Source: Thecamonas trahens ATCC 50062 (lineage: Eukaryota > Apusozoa > Apusomonadida > Apusomonadidae). Taken from it: 64,000 nucleotides of DNA. The notes under the pieces were generated by a model, which made no database searches, was not told the origin of the DNA, and was given only the letters and a program-made list of their open reading frames with translations. The DNA lies in assembly GCF_000142905.1 (NCBI RefSeq), contig NW_013657670.1, forward strand, positions 370,462 through 434,461. Reading direction: 5' to 3'. Shown piece after piece: positions 38,473-46,969 of the stretch. The position numbers and the translations under genes were made by a program. Each line of letters starts with the position of its first letter. Position 1 is the first letter of the stretch.

Positions 38473-40731
38473 CTACCGCTGTTTGGAGCGATGGCGGAAA
38501 ATCATACAGAAGAAGGCGAGCAGCCGTAGGCCACCGCCGTACAAGGCCATCCACTTGAGCGCGTTGGCAGTCACGCCGGCGTCGATATGGTAGCCGTAGT
38601 TGTTAGAGGCATAGACCGAGATCCAGTACAAGTCCGACGGGTGCGCGTTGTGGATGACGAGTGAGGCCTCGGCGCGCCAGATGGCTTCCGAGTAGAAGAA
38701 CGAGTACGTCGGCGTCCGCTGGAAGGCCATGCCAGAGAAAACGCCCATGACCATGGCACAGAGGACCGAGGTGACGGCGGCGTTGGAGCGGGCGAGGACA
38801 AACGAGGTGAGATAGCCCAGGCCAAAGTTTGTCCAAAGCATCATAAAGGTGAGCGCAAAGTAGGTGCCGAACGCGCCCCATGGGTCGGCGACTGCGGCGT
38901 AGGCTGCGAGGAAGAAAAAGGCAAAGGCAGCGGCGAGGCCCGTGTCGATGGCGTTGTTGGCCACAAAGTAGGCGAGCTGCGACGAGCCCGATGCAGCCTC
39001 GCGCCAGTAGACCGGCATGTGCTGGCCAAACGACGAGACTGCATAGGCGGTGCCCAGAATGCCGAGAACCATGACCGAGTAGAGGGCATAGAGACCCTGC
39101 GTCTCGCTCGTCGGCCAGTTCGACGAGCATGGCTGGTTCCAGTTCTGTCCGTCGGTCATCTGCGCCGCGCCAACCGGACAGTCGTCCACCATCGATGCCG
39201 GCGGTGGCAGCACGTACTTGGGCTCCATGAATGCAAGGCCAAGGAAGGCACCGGAGCAGGCAAACATGATACAGAGGAGGGCAAGCGTGGTGGTGCCGTT
39301 GGCCCATCTCAGTGCCACCCGGCCCATCTGGACTCCGGCCTGCCATACCAGATTGGGCCGTGTCGAGATGGCGGAGAGACCGGCGACGGCCACGCCGCCG
39401 CCGCGCTCATCACCGCCATCATCGGACGAGCTGCTGTTGGCCCGCGTAGCCCAGCGAGTGGTCACGGTTTGTGGATCTTGAGCCACAACATCAAGAAGCG
39501 CGTCGGGTGTGTCGACACCAAAGTAGCCCAAAGCGCCGGAGACCGAGCCCCAGTAGGCGACGGTACCGCCGGCGGCGAGGACGACCAGCGTGTCAAAAGT
39601 GTTGAACAAGTCAGATGACGGCTGGTGGATCGAGGCCACCACCGTAGTTCCGCGAGCGGACGACGCGGCCTTGAGACATCCGATGGCCTGCGAGGCGGCA
39701 AAGGTGTCCAGCCCGGACGTCGGCTCGTCGAGGAGAACGATTGCGGGCCGAGTGACAAGCTCGAGAGCAACGTTGACCCGGCGGCGCTCACCACCCGACA
39801 GTGTTCGCTGCGAAGGTGGATCGGTGGCCGAGCCGATGGGCACTCCTGCCACGTGCTGAAGCATCATTTCGGCAATGATGGCGTCGGCGTGGCGAGCATG
39901 CGCTCCCGGCCGTGTGAGGACCGGAAACCGCAGTAGCGAGGCAACCATCAAAAGCTGCCGCGGCGTAAGCAGAGCGTCGAGCGACTCGTCGTCTTGCGGC
40001 ACAAAGCCGACGGTTTGGCGGAAGCGCGAGAGCGAGGTGGCGAGGCCGTTGACCCGGATCGCGCCCGACGCGACGCCCACTGCTCCGCGGAGGACCCTGA
40101 GCAGTGTCGTCTTGCCGGCGCCTGACGGTCCCATCACCGCCACCATGGCGCCGGCAGCAATAGTGCCGCTCACCTTGTGCAGCAGCGTCTTGCCACCAGC
40201 CCGGACGACCACGTCGACCATCTCGACCCCAATGGTTGGGGAGCCAGACTCGAGGGCGTCATCTTCGTCGACGAGCTCGGCACAGACATCATCAGAACCG
40301 TCGGATTCGCAAGCACACCCAACCAGGCTTGGTAGAAGGAAGAGGGTGATGGCAGCGGCCAGCGCGAGCGCCAGTGGGAGAATGCGATAAGCGCGGGAGG
40401 AGGAGCAGACGGCACCGACGGGGCAGTCGACAGGGATGGGAAGGCCAAAGGGACAGAACTTGCCCGACGGGCACGGCAGCGGCGGCACACGATCGCCAGC
40501 CACCGGTGAAAGATATCCCGCAGGAGTCCGGGAGCAGGAGGGATAACCCGGCAGCGGATGGCCAGCAGGCGAGACGCAAGTAAAGCCGACATCGCAGTCG
40601 CACAGCGGGAGGGCCACAGGGCCACAAGCCGCGCACACGCCCGAGACAGCGGCACAGGGCAGAGCGAGAGAGGCGAGGGCGGCAAGGGTGACCAGAACCA
40701 GGACGAGCGAGAGGAACAGACGACGATGCAT
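38473..40731 (-). CDS. ABCG-family transporter, second copy
   Basis: 752 residues from ATG 40731. Signal peptide ~1-30. The short ectodomain is dominated by ephrin-receptor-like Cys repeats ('CPSGKFCPFGLPIPVDCPVGAVC', about 90-112), followed by a transmembrane helix. The NBD has Walker A 'GPSGAGKTT' (~200), signature 'LSGGERRR' (~312) and Walker B 'IVLLDEPTSGLD'. An ABC2-type membrane domain of about six helices follows, with large Cys-containing loops ('DDCPVGAAQ', 'NQPCSSNW'). It shares its layout with the convergent ABCG neighbour, but the two NBDs differ enough that this is not a recent duplicate. It is a half transporter expected to dimerise. Confidence 0.9.
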   Translation of the reverse strand: MHRRLFLSLVLVLVTLAALASLALPCAAVSGVCAACGPVALPLCDCDVGFTCVSPAGHPLPGYPSCSRTPAGYLSPVAGDRVPPLPCPSGKFCPFGLPIPVDCPVGAVCSSSRAYRILPLALALAAAITLFLLPSLVGCACESDGSDDVCAELVDEDDALESGSPTIGVEMVDVVVRAGGKTLLHKVSGTIAAGAMVAVMGPSGAGKTTLLRVLRGAVGVASGAIRVNGLATSLSRFRQTVGFVPQDDESLDALLTPRQLLMVASLLRFPVLTRPGAHARHADAIIAEMMLQHVAGVPIGSATDPPSQRTLSGGERRRVNVALELVTRPAIVLLDEPTSGLDTFAASQAIGCLKAASSARGTTVVASIHQPSSDLFNTFDTLVVLAAGGTVAYWGSVSGALGYFGVDTPDALLDVVAQDPQTVTTRWATRANSSSSDDGGDERGGGVAVAGLSAISTRPNLVWQAGVQMGRVALRWANGTTTLALLCIMFACSGAFLGLAFMEPKYVLPPPASMVDDCPVGAAQMTDGQNWNQPCSSNWPTSETQGLYALYSVMVLGILGTAYAVSSFGQHMPVYWREAASGSSQLAYFVANNAIDTGLAAAFAFFFLAAYAAVADPWGAFGTYFALTFMMLWTNFGLGYLTSFVLARSNAAVTSVLCAMVMGVFSGMAFQRTPTYSFFYSEAIWRAEASLVIHNAHPSDLYWISVYASNNYGYHIDAGVTANALKWMALYGGGLRLLAFFCMIFRHRSKQR

Positions 40732-41376
40732 GCCAGAGGGGGTAGGTGGGTAGGGGTGGGGGTAGGGGTGGGGGTGGGGGTGGGGGGAGGAGTGGGGGGG
40801 GGGTGTGGCCCGTGGCACATGCGTGCTGCCGATGTGGCTGCGGGCCGCTCAACTGCGCAGCGATCGGCAGTCTCATTGCGAGGCGTGGGTCTAACCCTTA
40901 ACGGTACTGTCGTTCGGACGCGTTGTCGCGCGTCTCAAAGTGAACAACTCGATGGTGCTTGACTTCCCGGTGGGAGGCGCGCCCGCACGTGATGGCGGCC
41001 GACACGTTGACGCCCGCCTAAACGATGCCTGAGCTACCGTCGCGGTGACGGACGCCCGGGAGCACGCGCGAGGCGCGCGAAGTGCCGGATGGCGCAGATC
41101 CGGAGGAGCGGCGGGCGCGGACGGTGCTGAGCTTGTCGTTGACGACCCCGGCGACCGGGAAGGGAAGCAGCTCAGAGTTGAACACTGCGGCCGGACGGGA
41201 GAGCGCGAAGACGTTGTGGATCTTCTTGCGACGGACGAGCTTACCGGTCGGCGTGGCCGCGCAAGTGGTGCCACGCTATCGTGTACTGGATTCTGGACGC
41301 CGCATACGCGCTCTACGCTGACGCGAGCCCTCGATCCGCCATAGCTGGCGTGGCTTTTCCTTACGACATCATCGAC

Positions 41377-41444
41377 GCCCTCGCCGCCAGTGCCGACGCC
41401 GCCAGCTCGCGCCCTCGCCGCCAGTGCCGACGCCGTCAGCTCCG
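41377..41444 (+). repeat. 34-bp tandem duplication (imperfect)
   Basis: Two adjacent 34-bp units starting GCCCTCGCCGCC at 41377 and 41411. They differ at only a few positions near their ends. Confidence 0.85.
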
Positions 41445-41674
41445 CGCCGTCGCGCAAGCGGAAGCGCACCTCTGCAGCGGCTGCTTGTCATCACCACTCT
41501 CCCCAATAAGCCGCTCTACGACGCGACTACCTCGCCTGCCGGAAGCTTCATGATGTGCGATCGCGGCCGCGGACCTTTTGCGCCGCGTGCGGCGTCCATC
41601 TCTGCATCGCCGCCTGTTTTCTGTTGTGGCCACCAGTGGTCACAGCAGCCATTAACCCAGTATACTACTCTTTT

Positions 41675-41742
41675 ACCACGATTGATGGACGCTGCGACGT
41701 CTGTGGAGACCACGATTGATGGACGCTGCGACGTCTGTGGAG
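41675..41742 (+). repeat. 34-bp tandem duplication (perfect)
   Basis: Two identical 34-bp units starting ACCACGATTGATGGACG at 41675 and 41709. Confidence 0.95.
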
Positions 41743-42022
41743 AGCGCGGCTTGCGCGATGGACCAACTTGTCCATTCCGTGCCGTAAAGGGCCAAGGTAA
41801 GATGCCCTGTCGCCGTCGCCCTGGGTTTGGCGTCTGCCGTCGCACCGTCACCGTCACCGGCACCGGCACCAACTCTGTCACCGGCAGCCTACGCCACCAC
41901 TCTCTCTCCCTCTCTCTCCTCCCCCGTGCTGGCACCCACCCATAGCAAGGACCAGTGCTGCTATCCCCCACCCACCCCACCCCAACCACTCCTGCTCTCC
42001 ACCAAACCGTAGGAGAGTGGGT

Positions 42023-44746
42023 ATGGCAAGCAAGGGCGGGCGAGGCCGAGACCCGCCTTTGTCGACGAGGGCAGGCACAGGGCATCCGTCTGGAGGCACG
42101 TCGTCCGGAGGCACACCGCCTGGAGGCGCATCGTCTGCTCTCGGGACAGGCGAGGAGAGAGGATGGAGACTGGTGCAAGGCGGCGAACGAGGTGGCGCTG
42201 ATGATGGCGACGAGCACCCGCATCCTCCGCCGCCTGTGGCAATTCCGACTCGCGATGAAGCTGAGCTTCTGCTAAGAGCCCATGTTCGCGCCGCAGGACA
42301 TAATCTCACGGCTCTGCTCAACAACCCGGTCCTGCAGGTCCCTGTGCCCTTCCCTGGACCAATCGGGCCTGTGCAGAGCCCGGCGTATTCACTGGAATCG
42401 CCGGACATGACGGTTGTCGAGACCTACCTCGCCGCTGTGGCGGGGCGGGTCGAGGCTGCGCACGAGCTCACGGTGGCTGCTGCCGCTGCAGACGAGGCTG
42501 CTTCCAACAGCGCAGTACGAGATCAAGCTCCTGTGGTCGGCCCGCATGGCGCACTCGCCGCGGTGCCGGCCATGTTCTTCGACGACCGGTTCTCGGTCGC
42601 GCAAACCGATGCGTTTTTGGCTGCTGTGGGCGAGCCACGAGCTGGCAAGGCGCGGTCGTCGGCAGTGTTGGAGCACGAGAAGCTGGCTTACTACGTCGAC
42701 ATGGTGGAGACCGAGCTGACCAAAGCAATCGCGCTCAAGTCGCGATCGTTCTTCTCGACGCTTTCGACCATCCGCGAGCTTGCAGCGCTGGTCGAGGCTT
42801 GTAACACCAAGGTCGCACTGGTGCGATCGGTCCTTGGCGATGCGTCGGCACAGCTCCGCGGCTCGTCGCTCGAGGTCGGCGCTCTCCGCGAGCAAAAGCT
42901 ACGCGCCGCAGACCTCCAGACGCGACTGGAGCTCCTCGGTGAGGTTCAAGCCGCGCCGGAGCTCATCGAGGCTGCTCTCGCCGACGGTGACTACGTGGCC
43001 GCACAAGATTTTATCGAATCGACCCGAGCGGTACTGGGCAAGGAGCTGAAGGGCGTACGTGCGGTGGCCACGATGCGGTTTGCGCTCGATGGCTACGCGG
43101 CCCAGCTGGAGGATGCGCTGGGCAACGAGTTTGCGCTGCTGCTGCGCAAGACGCTTGTTGCTGCCTCGTCTGTGTCACTGCCCCTGTCAGCCGGCAGCGA
43201 TACCGAGGCGCAGACGCGTGGGGTGCGGGTGGTGCTGTTGAGCGCATCGCGGGTTGGTGCGCTCGCGCGGCTTCCCGTGGTGTGGCGCGACGAGCTCTCC
43301 GCAGTGCTCAAGATGCTTGTGCGGTCGACGGTCGAGTCGCGGGTGACGGCCGTGGTCGATGCCATGGGGGACCGGCCCGACTTTGATGCCTCGGCATCAA
43401 TCCTGGTCCATCTCAAGGCACTCGATGCGCCCGACTACGTCAGCGTGCTCGACGGAGTGTTCGAGGTTGCGCTCAACGCGCTCCGCGCGGCGCACGGACT
43501 CGTCAATGTCGTCGACGGCATGGCCGCTGAGCTGGGAGCGGAGCGGCTGGTTGAGGAGATGCAGACGTCGCTGGCCGACGGCGCTGAGCTTGTCCACTCG
43601 CGGGCAGCCAAGTTGCTTGCGGTGCGGGCGCAGACGAATGCCAAGCTTGACTTTCAGCGCTTCGTGGTCCTCATCCAGACGGTTGTCTCGTTCATTGTGG
43701 CATCCGAGGTGGTGGTCGGGCGCAACTGCTACGGGCTCCGCGGCCCACTCCTCTCCCAGGCCAAGGTCTTCCTCTCGACGCTTCATGACGCCAAGATGAC
43801 CAAGCTGTCAATTCTACTGGAGAATGAGCTGTGGAGCCGAGTTGACGTGCCCGTCCACATCTCACACCTGGTGTCCAGCCACGACCACAAAGGCACGGCG
43901 AGCGACAATGACGTCGCCGCGCTCGACAAGCTGACTCTCCCAGCATGCGGCGTGACGTATCCGACGCCGTGCGCGTACCACCTCACGTCGTCGTCGGTCC
44001 TGCTCTTTGACATGATGCAAGACTATGTAAGCTGCGTCGAGCGGCTGCCTGCGCTGGCGCCGGACGCGGTCTCGCGGCTCGGGCTCCTGCTCAAGCACTT
44101 TAACTCGCGGAGCTGCCAGCTTGTGCTCGGCGCCGGCGCGATGCACACTGCCGGACTCAAGGCCATCACTGCTGCGCATCTTGCGGTTGCCGCGCAGTCG
44201 CTGCGAGCACTTGCACACTTTCTGCCTATCCTCTGCGAGCGGCTAGCACAGTTGCTGACGCAAAAGCAGGCCGCCGTGCTGGGCGTGCTGACCGAGGCGC
44301 GACAGGCGCTGCTCGACCACGCCGACGAAATCAATGCCAAGATTGTGGCCATCATGACAGACCGGTTCTACTTTTTCATGCAGGGCGTGCAGGGCGCGTA
44401 CGATGAGGCCTTCTCCGGAGCGGCGGGGCGAGCCAATACCGGTGAGATCTCTGCGCCGATGGCGTACATGCGGAAGATGGTCAAGTCGATTGTGGTTCTT
44501 CGCAAGGTTCTTGCGCCGCTTTTACCTCCAGACGAGCTGGCTGACATCTACAGCAAGCTCCTGGATGCGCTGGAGCGATTGGTGGTGAAGGGCGCGGCGG
44601 CGCTGGGGACGGACACACCTCGGGCGCGGGAGCAGCTGCGAGTCGACATCGCGTTCCTTCTCGCCAAAGTCGACGCGCTACCCGAAGGGCGGTTCTCGGG
44701 CACGCTCGCCACGTTTTACCAGCGGCAGCTCGTGCGGCGGAGCTAA
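42023..44746 (+). CDS. VPS54: VPS54, GARP tethering complex subunit
   Basis: 907 residues in a single exon from ATG 42023. Residues 1-120 are disordered (Gly/Pro/Ser-rich). The N-terminal coiled region has 'LAYYVDMVETELTKAIALKSRSFFSTLS' and 'DYVAAQDFIESTRAVLGKELKGV', matching the VPS54/COG-type N-domain. The C-terminal VPS54 domain includes 'HDAKMTKLSILLENELWSRVDVP', 'LGLLLKHFNSRSCQLVLGAGAMHTAGLK' and 'EINAKIVAIMTDRF', which are diagnostic. GARP tethers endosome-derived vesicles at the trans-Golgi network. The last bases overlap the stop codon of the convergent gene by four nucleotides. Confidence 0.92.
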   Translation: MASKGGRGRDPPLSTRAGTGHPSGGTSSGGTPPGGASSALGTGEERGWRLVQGGERGGADDGDEHPHPPPPVAIPTRDEAELLLRAHVRAAGHNLTALLNNPVLQVPVPFPGPIGPVQSPAYSLESPDMTVVETYLAAVAGRVEAAHELTVAAAAADEAASNSAVRDQAPVVGPHGALAAVPAMFFDDRFSVAQTDAFLAAVGEPRAGKARSSAVLEHEKLAYYVDMVETELTKAIALKSRSFFSTLSTIRELAALVEACNTKVALVRSVLGDASAQLRGSSLEVGALREQKLRAADLQTRLELLGEVQAAPELIEAALADGDYVAAQDFIESTRAVLGKELKGVRAVATMRFALDGYAAQLEDALGNEFALLLRKTLVAASSVSLPLSAGSDTEAQTRGVRVVLLSASRVGALARLPVVWRDELSAVLKMLVRSTVESRVTAVVDAMGDRPDFDASASILVHLKALDAPDYVSVLDGVFEVALNALRAAHGLVNVVDGMAAELGAERLVEEMQTSLADGAELVHSRAAKLLAVRAQTNAKLDFQRFVVLIQTVVSFIVASEVVVGRNCYGLRGPLLSQAKVFLSTLHDAKMTKLSILLENELWSRVDVPVHISHLVSSHDHKGTASDNDVAALDKLTLPACGVTYPTPCAYHLTSSSVLLFDMMQDYVSCVERLPALAPDAVSRLGLLLKHFNSRSCQLVLGAGAMHTAGLKAITAAHLAVAAQSLRALAHFLPILCERLAQLLTQKQAAVLGVLTEARQALLDHADEINAKIVAIMTDRFYFFMQGVQGAYDEAFSGAAGRANTGEISAPMAYMRKMVKSIVVLRKVLAPLLPPDELADIYSKLLDALERLVVKGAAALGTDTPRAREQLRVDIAFLLAKVDALPEGRFSGTLATFYQRQLVRRS

Positions 44747-45975
44747 GCAAACTTGGACTTGAGGTACTTTTCGACATACTTTTGGATGCGGCGCTTGCAC
44801 GATGGCGAGACAGAGTCGGGTGCCATGTCACCGTCGCCGAGCTCACGAGTCACAATCGACTTGCACATTGACTTGATGGCGGCTGTCATCCGCGACTTGC
44901 TCACACGAAGCGCGTTTGCCTTGACGTAGATGTTGGCGGTGCGGTGGACAGCCTTGTGGACCGCAGCCTTGAAAAGCACACGATTGTCGTCGTCCTCCAG
45001 CCATCGCTCGGCCACGTTGGCAAACCTGTCCAGCGAAGCAACCGCCTGCGAAGGCTGGCTCGACGGCACCTGCTCCGGGGCAACCGGACTTTCGTGTGCA
45101 GTGGGTGGCTCTTCCTGCTGCATTGGCTCCGCCGGAGGCAGCGCCTCGGTCGCCTCCACCTGACGCTGGTCCCACACCTGGACTGGCGCGGCAGCCTGGC
45201 CGAGCGGAGTCTGCGGGGCCTGCACTGGCTCGGGCTCGGGCTTGGCGGCGACAGCCGGGTCCCTACCCCGATCGCGCTGGTACCGGTCGTGGCCGCGGTC
45301 GCGATCACGAGATCTGTCGTAGTCGCGTGTCTCGCGCGAGGCACGACCGCGGTCTCTTCCCCATTCCCGGGCGCGGTCTCTTCCCCGGTCCCTATCGCCA
45401 CCACGATCGCGGTCCCTGTTGCCACCACGATCACGGTCCCTGTCGCCACCACGATCACGGTCCCTGTCGCCACCACGATCGCGGCCCCTGTCACCGCCGC
45501 GGTCCCGGCCTCTGTCACCTCTATCCCTAGGCCGGGCCTCCCTCGACCGCGACCGCTCCCGTGCCGGATGCTTTTGCTCCAGATGTCCACTGTGGACCGC
45601 ACGGGCGGCATCATGATCGCCTTTTTGATCATCTCTTGGCGGTCTGATGACCTGCTTCGGAGCGCGCTGTGGCTCTTGCTTCTGCGCCTGTTCCTGCGGC
45701 TGCGGCTGCGGTCTCTGGGAGCTGACCTGTGCCGCCCTGCTGATCGCCCGCTCGCGCTCCAGCGCGGGCGGACGGACAAGTCGGCCGGCCAGCCGAGCTG
45801 CAGACGACGTAGACTGTCCGGGCGGAGATGCGGCATGAGCAGGCTTAGCAGTTGAAGGCGCGGAAGACGATACTGGTGAGGAGGAGGAGGCTGGCGGTGC
45901 TTGAGGCGAGGGGCCCAGACGGGAGAGAATGGCTCTGCGGTCGAGACGGACCCTTGCGGGCTGAGAGTCAGCCAT
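44743..45975 (-). CDS. RD-repeat protein, probably nuclear
   Basis: 410 residues from ATG 45975. The N-terminal third is Ser/Pro/Ala-rich. The centre (~135-245) is an Arg-Asp-Gly repeat region with many 'DRDRGG' units. The C-terminal ~100 residues are a folded, helical, conserved-looking domain: 'LDRFANVAERWLEDDDNRVLFKAAVHKAVHRTANIYVKANALRVSKSRMTAAIKSMCKSIV', ending 'KRRIQKYVEKYLKSKFA'. RD/RS-like repeats usually mean RNA binding or splicing-speckle localisation, and the C-terminal domain may be a Set2-Rpb1-interacting-like helical bundle, but I am not sure. It overlaps VPS54 at the stop codons. Confidence 0.6.
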   Translation of the reverse strand: MADSQPARVRLDRRAILSRLGPSPQAPPASSSSPVSSSAPSTAKPAHAASPPGQSTSSAARLAGRLVRPPALERERAISRAAQVSSQRPQPQPQEQAQKQEPQRAPKQVIRPPRDDQKGDHDAARAVHSGHLEQKHPARERSRSREARPRDRGDRGRDRGGDRGRDRGGDRDRDRGGDRDRDRGGNRDRDRGGDRDRGRDRAREWGRDRGRASRETRDYDRSRDRDRGHDRYQRDRGRDPAVAAKPEPEPVQAPQTPLGQAAAPVQVWDQRQVEATEALPPAEPMQQEEPPTAHESPVAPEQVPSSQPSQAVASLDRFANVAERWLEDDDNRVLFKAAVHKAVHRTANIYVKANALRVSKSRMTAAIKSMCKSIVTRELGDGDMAPDSVSPSCKRRIQKYVEKYLKSKFA

Positions 45976-46027
45976 TTGGGGAGTAGGGTGGGGGGAGGGG
46001 AGGGGTGGGGTGGGGGGAGTGTGGAGT

Positions 46028-46070
<43 letters not shown>

Positions 46071-46384
46071 GAGGGGGGAGGGGGCGAGTGTGCCTGCGGA
46101 AGAGTCTGCCACCGGCTCACCCCCACCACCATGACCACTGCCATGACCCACTGCCATGACGCCCTGATTACCATCATCTACCACCACCACCATCATCAAT
46201 CACTACCACCACCACCACCACCACCATCGCCACCACCATCATTATCCGTGCCATCTCAACCGCCATCGATGTCACCACCAACATTCCTGTTCCCCCCCTC
46301 CTCCTTCCCCCACCTCTCGCTCCCCCTCTCCCCCCCCCCCCCCCCCCCCCCGCCCCCTCCCCACTCACCTTTACCACCACCACC
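45976..46384. repeat. Divergent region with (GT)n, CAC/CCA repeats and a C tract
   Basis: 409 bp between two divergent starts. It contains a pure (GT)n run at 46029-46068, ACC/CAT-type trinucleotide sequence at 46120-46240, and a homopolymeric C tract of 21 bases at 46331-46351. No coding signal. Confidence 0.8.
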
Positions 46385-46924
46385 ATGGCAGCATCAAGAG
46401 TACTGGAGATGGACGACAGATGCGGAATGGGCAGTGAGGAGGACGGGGTGGACGAGGGCGAGGCCTGGGTGAGAGCCACGACGGTGGCGCAGGTGCGGAG
46501 CCGCGGCGCTGTCCAGACACAAATAGACGGTCGTGAGGTTGTGCTGGTCCTGGCGCCTGATGGATCGGTGGCCTGTCTGGACGCTCGATGCTATCACCAC
46601 GGCGGCGAGCTTGCTCCGGGCAAGGTGAAGCACGTTGGCGGACGGGCGTGCATTGTGTGCCCCTGGCACAAGTACCCGATCACCCTCGATACTGGCGAGG
46701 GTCTCTACACTGCCCTCGATGGTGTTGTCAAGTCCAAGGGCGTCATGCAGCGGGTCCATCCGGTCCGCGTCACCGACAATGGCCACATCTGGGTCCGCCT
46801 CGCTGTTGGCGGTCCTCGCATAGAGTCGGACACCTACGCCGATCCGCAGCCAGAGCCTGACGCTGACGGGGTCGTCGTCCTTCCCAACGGCGCCCGGGTC
46901 ATCTACCCCCAGCCACGCTCGTGA
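46385..46924 (+). CDS. Rieske [2Fe-2S] domain protein, RFESD-like
   Basis: 179 residues. The Rieske ligands are 'CYHHGGEL' (C-x-H, ~64-66) and 'CPWHKY' (C-x-x-H, ~87-90), 20 residues apart, inside a domain with 'REVVLVLAPDGSVACLDARC' before and 'ITLDTGEGLYTALDGVVKSKG..HPVRVTDNGHIWVRL' after. There is no transmembrane anchor, signal or oxygenase domain, so it is a small soluble Rieske protein like animal RFESD or bacterial NirD-type ferredoxins. It probably transfers electrons; the partner is unknown. Its stop is 45 bp from the convergent large gene. Confidence 0.85.
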   Translation: MAASRVLEMDDRCGMGSEEDGVDEGEAWVRATTVAQVRSRGAVQTQIDGREVVLVLAPDGSVACLDARCYHHGGELAPGKVKHVGGRACIVCPWHKYPITLDTGEGLYTALDGVVKSKGVMQRVHPVRVTDNGHIWVRLAVGGPRIESDTYADPQPEPDADGVVVLPNGARVIYPQPRS

Positions 46925-46969
46925 CCAGGCGTTTAGTACGCTGCACCGGCGCAAGAGCAAGCGGCGGGG

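Larger units (their letters stand above)
40732..42022. other. 1.3 kb stretch without a recognisable gene
   Basis: It begins with a G-rich run (40738-40802) in the ABCG 5' flank and ends with TC-rich sequence before VPS54. In between, several frames are open on both strands but none has an ATG start together with recognisable domains. The best minus-strand candidate (about 41270-41040) reads 'LVRRKKIHNVFALSRPAAVFNSELL' without a start codon, so it could be an internal exon. Two separate 34-bp tandem duplications lie here. Base composition dips in GC around 41640-41680. Confidence 0.5.

Noticed and set aside
40890-40905. AACCCTTAAC as a telomere-like motif
   Set aside because: A single copy flanked by unique genes; no array.
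40891-41469. 192-codon minus-strand frame as a gene
   Set aside because: It starts at GTG, not ATG, and is Arg/Ser/Pro low-complexity. Another minus frame in the same place looks more protein-like but also has no start.
45290-45545. CRISPR-like array in the GGTCCCTGTCGCCACC repeats
   Set aside because: Units are short, contiguous, without unique spacers, and encode the Arg-Asp repeats of a eukaryotic protein.
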